Below are positions 13,551 through 16,793 of a stretch of DNA of 16,793 nucleotides, piece by piece. The notes beneath the pieces were generated by a model, which saw nothing but the letters and a program-made list of their open reading frames with translations, did not search any database and was not told the DNA's origin. The stretch is from an uncultured Cellulosilyticum sp. (GTDB lineage Bacteria > Bacillota > Clostridia > Lachnospirales > Cellulosilyticaceae). Location: assembly GCA_934725855.1 (NCBI GenBank), contig CAKVCL010000045.1, forward strand, positions 1 to 16,793. Direction: 5' to 3'. The position numbers were made by a program, and so were the translations under genes. Numbering within the stretch: the first letter of the stretch is position 1; each line of letters opens with the position of its first letter.

Positions 13551-14954
13551 TTATCGTACAACTTGTATTAATAGTTGATTGTTTATTCTTTTTATCCCCT
13601 GTAATTTATCTATATGTTTAATAATTAATGCTTTATTTTCCTCATTAATTGTTTCACCTATTGCAACAATCGGTATCCCTGGTGGATATAGCATGATATT
13701 CTTTGAAACAATCTTATTGATACACCTTTCAATTTCCAACCACTCTTTATCACTATAGAACACCTTCCTCGGATTATACGCTGTACTTATCTTATCTACT
13801 ATTACTTCTTCAGCTATTTTTTGATATTCTTCTGATGCAGTTAGCCTTTCATCAATCTCAACTAACGCTTTTTTCATAATTGATAAGCTACTTTTGTTAT
13901 CTGCCATAGTGGTCATAATAATAATATATTCTTCTAAAGCTGCCTCTATTGTAATATTATATTCTCTGTATAAAATATCAGCTAACTGATAACCGTTTAT
14001 ATTAGCATGTTGAGTAGAAATAATAACCTTACTTATATCATAATATTGTAATTGATATCCAATCAGACTTAAGTACTTAAGCTCCTCACTGAGTTCTTTT
14101 CTTACCTGTTTCAATTTCCTTATATAACTTTCATTGATTACATCCTTATTCTTAATGATATAATCCCTTACATAATCCATAATACCCATCATCGCATATG
14201 AAGGACTACTTGTTTGTATCATTCTTAGGTTTGTAATAACTTCTTCATAACTTACTCTATTCGAACAAATGTGTAATAGTGCACTTTGAGTTAATGTAGG
14301 TAATGTTTTGTGCATACTATTAATCACTAAATCTGCCCCTTGACTTATAGCACTTTTAGGAAAACCGTTTTCCAAAATAAAATGTGCCCCATGTGCTTCA
14401 TCCACAATAAATATTTTATCATACTTGTGTACAATTTCAGCTATCCCAGCTATATCTGATACTATCCCTTCATAGGTTGGACTCACTATCATAACACCTT
14501 TGGCATCTGGATTTTCTATTATTGCTTGCTCTATGGTTTCCTTCTTTATATGTCCTAAAATCCCTGAATCTATAGTTTGAGGATTAATATATATAGGATA
14601 TATCCCTACCAAAACTAATGCACTCCATACACTATGATGTGCATTTCTGGCAACAATTAACTTGTCCCCCTCCTTGCAAGTTGACATTATACTCGTTAAA
14701 ATACCTGCTGTAGAACCATTGGTTAAAAATATACTCTTTTGTGAGCCATAAAATGCTGACATTAATTCCATGGCTTCTGCAATAATTCCTTCTGCCTCAT
14801 ATAAATTATCCATTCCTACAGCTTCTGTATTATCTAATTTAGTTATATCTATTTTATTTAAATCAGCTCCCATTCCAAACTTATGACCTGGCATATGAAA
14901 AGCTAAGTTTTCTTCACTATAATTAATTAATCTACTATACAGTGGTGCTTTCAT
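13551..14954 (-). CDS. Orn/Lys/Arg decarboxylase-family PLP enzyme
   Basis: The 467-residue fold-type I PLP enzyme belongs to the short Firmicutes group of the Orn/Lys/Arg decarboxylase family (SpeA/YaaO-like). It has the N-terminal family signature HMPGHKFG (20-27), phosphate-binding TNGSTAGILTSIMS (78-91), NAHHSVWSAL (104-113), SPTYEGIVSDI (158-168), the cofactor Asp in VDEAHGAHF (184-192; D185) and the Schiff-base lysine K216 in SMHKTLPTLTQS. It should decarboxylate a basic amino acid, feeding polyamine synthesis, but arginine versus lysine cannot be told from sequence alone. Bacillus has yaaO, the same family, at this place beside tmk. The start has GAGGTG five bases upstream. Upstream is a terminator with a weak promoter overlapping its tail. 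Confidence 0.92.
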   Translation of the reverse strand: MKAPLYSRLINYSEENLAFHMPGHKFGMGADLNKIDITKLDNTEAVGMDNLYEAEGIIAEAMELMSAFYGSQKSIFLTNGSTAGILTSIMSTCKEGDKLIVARNAHHSVWSALVLVGIYPIYINPQTIDSGILGHIKKETIEQAIIENPDAKGVMIVSPTYEGIVSDIAGIAEIVHKYDKIFIVDEAHGAHFILENGFPKSAISQGADLVINSMHKTLPTLTQSALLHICSNRVSYEEVITNLRMIQTSSPSYAMMGIMDYVRDYIIKNKDVINESYIRKLKQVRKELSEELKYLSLIGYQLQYYDISKVIISTQHANINGYQLADILYREYNITIEAALEEYIIIMTTMADNKSSLSIMKKALVEIDERLTASEEYQKIAEEVIVDKISTAYNPRKVFYSDKEWLEIERCINKIVSKNIMLYPPGIPIVAIGETINEENKALIIKHIDKLQGIKRINNQLLIQVVR

Positions 14955-14993
14955 TAGACACCTCTTTCTTTTTATTCTCCTTTGTTAGTGTAC

Positions 14994-15021
14994 ATTATCT
15001 TATTTTCTTTTACAAACACAA
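14994..15021 (-). promoter_or_regulatory. Possible promoter for the decarboxylase-kinase pair
   Basis: Minus strand TTGTGT (15021-15016), a 16-base spacer and GATAAT (14999-14994). It overlaps the tail of the preceding terminator. The -35 match is moderate. Confidence 0.4.
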
Positions 15022-15050
15022 AATGAGCCAAGTAAACTACTCGACTCATT
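15019..15050 (-). terminator. Intrinsic terminator after the 15053 gene
   Basis: Minus strand AATGAGTC pairs with GGCTCATT (15050-15043/15029-15022). Inside, a G-U pair and AGTA/TACT close a three-base loop; the stem is followed by TTGTGTTTG. Confidence 0.8.
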
Positions 15051-15052
15051 AA

Positions 15053-15373
15053 TTATTTAGATTGCTCACCAAATTCATTTCTAATAATTCCCTTTGTTAT
15101 ATTGTAAAATTGCTCTACTAAATGGGCTTCATTCTTTCTGTGAAAATCACAAATCTTATTAAATTCTTCTTCCATTCGTTCTTTACTCTCCTTAAATAAC
15201 TCTTGGCTTATACATAGACGGCTATATTGCATAATAAGTTCTTCATAATAATCTGGGTTTTTTCTGACTTGCTTAATATCTATTCCTTTATCATAGAAAA
15301 ATGAGTCTAAACTTCCTGTTTCTTTTATATGATCCTGTGCTCTTTTTAAGATATTAAATTCCATTTGCTCCAT
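15053..15373 (-). CDS. Small hypothetical protein, 106 aa
   Basis: I do not recognise this family. The predicted protein is highly charged and all-helical. A first helical part includes FNILKRAQDHIKETGSLDSFFYDKGI, a Tyr-rich middle (PDYYEELIMQYSRLCIS) follows, and then a Lys/Glu-rich, coiled-coil-like segment (about 57-75, LFKESKERMEEEFNKICDF). No signal peptide or membrane segment is present. The frame is supported by GGAGG and AAGG before the ATG and by a good terminator two bases after the stop. It follows greA by 76 bases and could share its transcript. A second ATG three codons in is an alternative start. Confidence 0.75.
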   Translation of the reverse strand: MEQMEFNILKRAQDHIKETGSLDSFFYDKGIDIKQVRKNPDYYEELIMQYSRLCISQELFKESKERMEEEFNKICDFHRKNEAHLVEQFYNITKGIIRNEFGEQSK

Positions 15374-15449
15374 ATACCTTATCCCTCCATTCCTGATGAT
15401 AAAGTATATTCACATCTTTTTTTAGTTATGCTTGCTTGTATCTATTTTT

Positions 15450-15914
15450 CTAGCCTTGTATAGATTCTATTTTAATTGGGTACTTACCATCTGGAGAATC
15501 TACTTCTACTATTTCTCCTATTCTTCTATTATATATAGCCTTGCCTAAAGGAGATTCAATACTAATTCTATTATTTGCTGCATCTGTAGACATAGTAGTT
15601 ACAATTTCATATTCCATTGAAAAATCATCATCAATAAAATTAATTACCACTTTCTTACCTAAACCAACTTGATCTGCTTCTGTATTATCTTCTATGATGT
15701 TAGCAGTTTTTATCATTTTCTCTAAGTATTTTATCCTTCCTTCATTTCGTCCACGTTCTCGTTTAGCTGCCTTATATTCGTAATTCTCACTTAAATCTCC
15801 ATGTGCTCTTGCCTCTTTTACTTCCTCATTACGTTTCTTTCTTACTACTACTTTTCTATATTCTATTTCTTTCTTCATTTTTTCAATATCTTGTTCTGTA
15901 AGGAAATTATTCAT
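15450..15914 (-). CDS. greA: Transcription elongation factor GreA
   Basis: GreA enters the secondary channel of RNA polymerase and stimulates cleavage of backtracked RNA. The 154 residues have the family layout. An antiparallel coiled coil (about 1-75) carries the acidic tip motif HGDLSENYEYKAAK (38-51; D40 and E43 correspond to the catalytic-tip D41 and E44 of E. coli). A C-terminal FKBP-like domain (about 80-154) holds ISIESPLGKAIYNRRIGEIVEV. The tip has Tyr at 45 (ENYEY), where many GreA proteins have Ala (ENAEY). GGGGAG lies six bases before the ATG, and a TATAAT promoter is at 15983. It is the first protein gene downstream of the rRNA/tRNA block and is separated from it by a terminator. 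Confidence 0.95.
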   Translation of the reverse strand: MNNFLTEQDIEKMKKEIEYRKVVVRKKRNEEVKEARAHGDLSENYEYKAAKRERGRNEGRIKYLEKMIKTANIIEDNTEADQVGLGKKVVINFIDDDFSMEYEIVTTMSTDAANNRISIESPLGKAIYNRRIGEIVEVDSPDGKYPIKIESIQG

Positions 15915-15982
15915 ACTGCTCCCCTTTTCTATCTTATCCTTTTAAGATTTTCATATGAGTGGTATTTACTCATTTTATATGT

Positions 15983-16011
15983 ATTATAATCATTTTGTTA
16001 TTAAAAAAGAA
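15983..16011 (-). promoter_or_regulatory. Candidate promoter for greA
   Basis: Minus strand TTCTTT (16011-16006), a 17-base spacer and a perfect TATAAT (15988-15983). The -35 is weak. The leader of about 60 bases contains two short inverted repeats (15955-15973 and 15931-15948). Confidence 0.5.
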
Positions 16012-16035
16012 GAGTACTAGCCTTATTTTTACATT

Positions 16036-16069
16036 TAAAAAAACCTGATAGCTAATAACTATCAGGTTT
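16036..16069 (-). terminator. Intrinsic terminator of the rRNA-tRNA transcript
   Basis: Minus strand AAACCTGATAG (16069-16059) pairs with CTATCAGGTTT (16051-16041) around a seven-base loop, followed by more T. It lies just after tRNA-Lys. Confidence 0.92.
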
Positions 16070-16078
16070 CTTAATTAA

Positions 16079-16151
16079 TGAGCCACCCGGGAATCGAACC
16101 CGGGACAACTTGATTAAAAGTCAAGTGCTCTACCGACTGAGCTAGTGACCC
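16079..16151 (-). tRNA. tRNA-Lys (UUU)
   Basis: The cloverleaf is complete: acceptor GGGTCAC/GTGGCTC (with G-U pairs), anticodon loop CTTTTAA with anticodon TTT, and T-arm CCGGG-TTCGATT-CCCGG. CCA is not encoded. It is the last tRNA of the cluster. Confidence 0.97.
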
Positions 16152-16154
16152 ACA

Positions 16155-16230
<76 letters not shown>

Positions 16231-16233
16231 ATA

Positions 16234-16310
<77 letters not shown>

Positions 16311-16322
16311 ACATTAAAAATA

Positions 16323-16403
16323 TGGTGGGAGAAGGATTCGAACCTTCGAAGCTATCGCAACAGATTTACAGTCTGCCCCCTTTGGCCACTCGGGAATCCC
16401 ACC
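16323..16403 (-). tRNA. tRNA-Tyr (GUA)
   Basis: Acceptor GGTGGGA/TCCCACC with anticodon loop CTGTAAA, anticodon GTA. A long variable arm (GCGATAGCTTCGA region) marks it as class II. CCA is not encoded. Confidence 0.96.
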
Positions 16404-16409
16404 ATATAA

Positions 16410-16482
16410 AGCCGATATTCGGACTCGAACCGAAAACCTGCTGATTACAAGTCAGCTGCTCTGCCAATTGAGCCATATCGGC
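16410..16482 (-). tRNA. tRNA-Thr (UGU)
   Basis: Acceptor GCCGATA/TATCGGC, anticodon loop CTTGTAA with anticodon TGT, T-loop TTCGAGT, discriminator base U. CCA is not encoded. Confidence 0.96.
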
Positions 16483-16485
16483 ACA

Positions 16486-16558
16486 TGGTCGCTATAGGGC
16501 TCGAACCTATGACCCCCTGCTTGTAAGGCAGGTGCTCTCCCAGCTGAGCTAAGCGACC
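16486..16558 (-). tRNA. tRNA-Val (UAC)
   Basis: Acceptor GGTCGCT/AGCGACC, anticodon loop CTTACAA with anticodon TAC, T-loop TTCGAGC. CCA is not encoded. Confidence 0.97.
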
Positions 16559-16592
16559 ATATTCCATTATTTTAATACATTTCTGTATTAAA

Positions 16593-16666
16593 CGACCCAG
16601 AAGGGACTCGAACCCTCGACCTCCGCCGTGACAGGGCGGCGTGCTAACCAGCTGTACCACTGGGCC
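16593..16666 (-). tRNA. tRNA-Asp (GUC)
   Basis: Acceptor GGCCCAG/CTGGGTC, anticodon loop CTGTCAC with anticodon GTC, discriminator G as expected for Asp. CCA is not encoded. It is the first tRNA after the 23S rRNA, about 50 bases away. Confidence 0.97.
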
Positions 16667-16717
16667 ATTAGAAGTTTGTACTTCCAAAACTAAACATAAT
16701 CTATTTAACCTTTTCAT

Positions 16718-16793
16718 TAGGTCAAACCCTCGAACCGTTAGTACTTAGTACCTTAATGTATTACTACACTTACAGCCTAAGCCTATCTACCTC
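16718..16793 (-). rRNA. 23S rRNA, 3' end (partial)
   Basis: On the minus strand the sequence shows the well-conserved last part of bacterial 23S rRNA: GATAGGCTTAGGCTGTAAG, then GTAGTAATAC, then TACTAACGGTTCGAGGGTTTGACC. The rest of the gene lies beyond the right edge. The 3' end at about 16718-16720 is judged from the GGTTTGACC that would pair with the 5' end of the molecule. No 5S gene follows; tRNA-Asp starts about 50 bases further on. Confidence 0.93.

Noticed and set aside
15931..15973. Two short inverted repeats in the greA leader
   Set aside because: Arms of only six A/T-rich bases are expected by chance here; no riboswitch or T-box features are seen.
16445..16717. Minus-strand open frame of 90 codons over the tRNA cluster
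   Set aside because: It runs through tRNA-Asp and tRNA-Val on the same strand; the translated text is tRNA sequence, not protein.

Overview
The window reads as chromosomal DNA of a low-GC Firmicute, most likely class Clostridia (Lachnospirales-like; the genus cannot be fixed from the sequence alone). The grounds are strong AGGAGG-type ribosome binding sites, sigma-A promoters with TTGNNN-17-TATAAT spacing, many U-tailed hairpin terminators, and a yaaR-holB-yaaT-yabB-rsmI gene order that is a Firmicutes signature.

Left part (1-5413). On the minus strand, the first ~77 bases look like the 5' end of a group IIC intron leaving the window. It sits directly behind the hairpin terminator of a ROK-family regulator (119-1276, minus). 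After a ~540-base divergent intergenic region with a large palindrome come plus-strand genes: an orphan acidic protein with a good promoter, two tandem paralogues with an N-terminal UBA/TS-N-like fold and a membrane DUF4342-like domain, two hairpin terminators, and an OmpR-type response regulator with its histidine kinase.

Middle part (5530-8590, minus). A large exported protein (signal peptide, acidic linker, copper-amine-oxidase N-terminal stalk repeats, PKD-like domains) lies convergent to the kinase and shares a bidirectional terminator with it. Upstream lies an AIM24/TIGR00266-family protein. Each has its own promoter candidate.

Right part (8794-15914, minus). This is the housekeeping cluster. 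In transcription order it holds greA, a small orphan, an Orn/Lys/Arg-decarboxylase-fold enzyme, a guanylate-kinase-like P-loop kinase, yaaR, holB (DNA polymerase III delta prime), ricT/yaaT, trmN6-type methyltransferase (yabB) and rsmI. The last four overlap or are tightly packed (ATGA overlap holB/ricT, ~32-base overlap ricT/trmN6), so they are probably translated together. yaaR has its own promoter and a hairpin terminator that touches its stop codon, so the cluster is divided into several transcription units.

Right edge (16079-16793, minus). The 3' end of a 23S rRNA gene is followed, with no 5S gene in between, by seven tRNA genes (Asp, Val, Thr, Tyr, initiator Met, Phe, Lys) and a strong terminator.

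No CRISPR array, prophage or defence island is visible. The most unusual points are the terminator-targeted intron, the 23S-tRNA junction without 5S, a possible AUU start in the response regulator, the UBA-like/DUF4342 pair next to the two-component system, and a C-terminal cysteine cluster on RicT.
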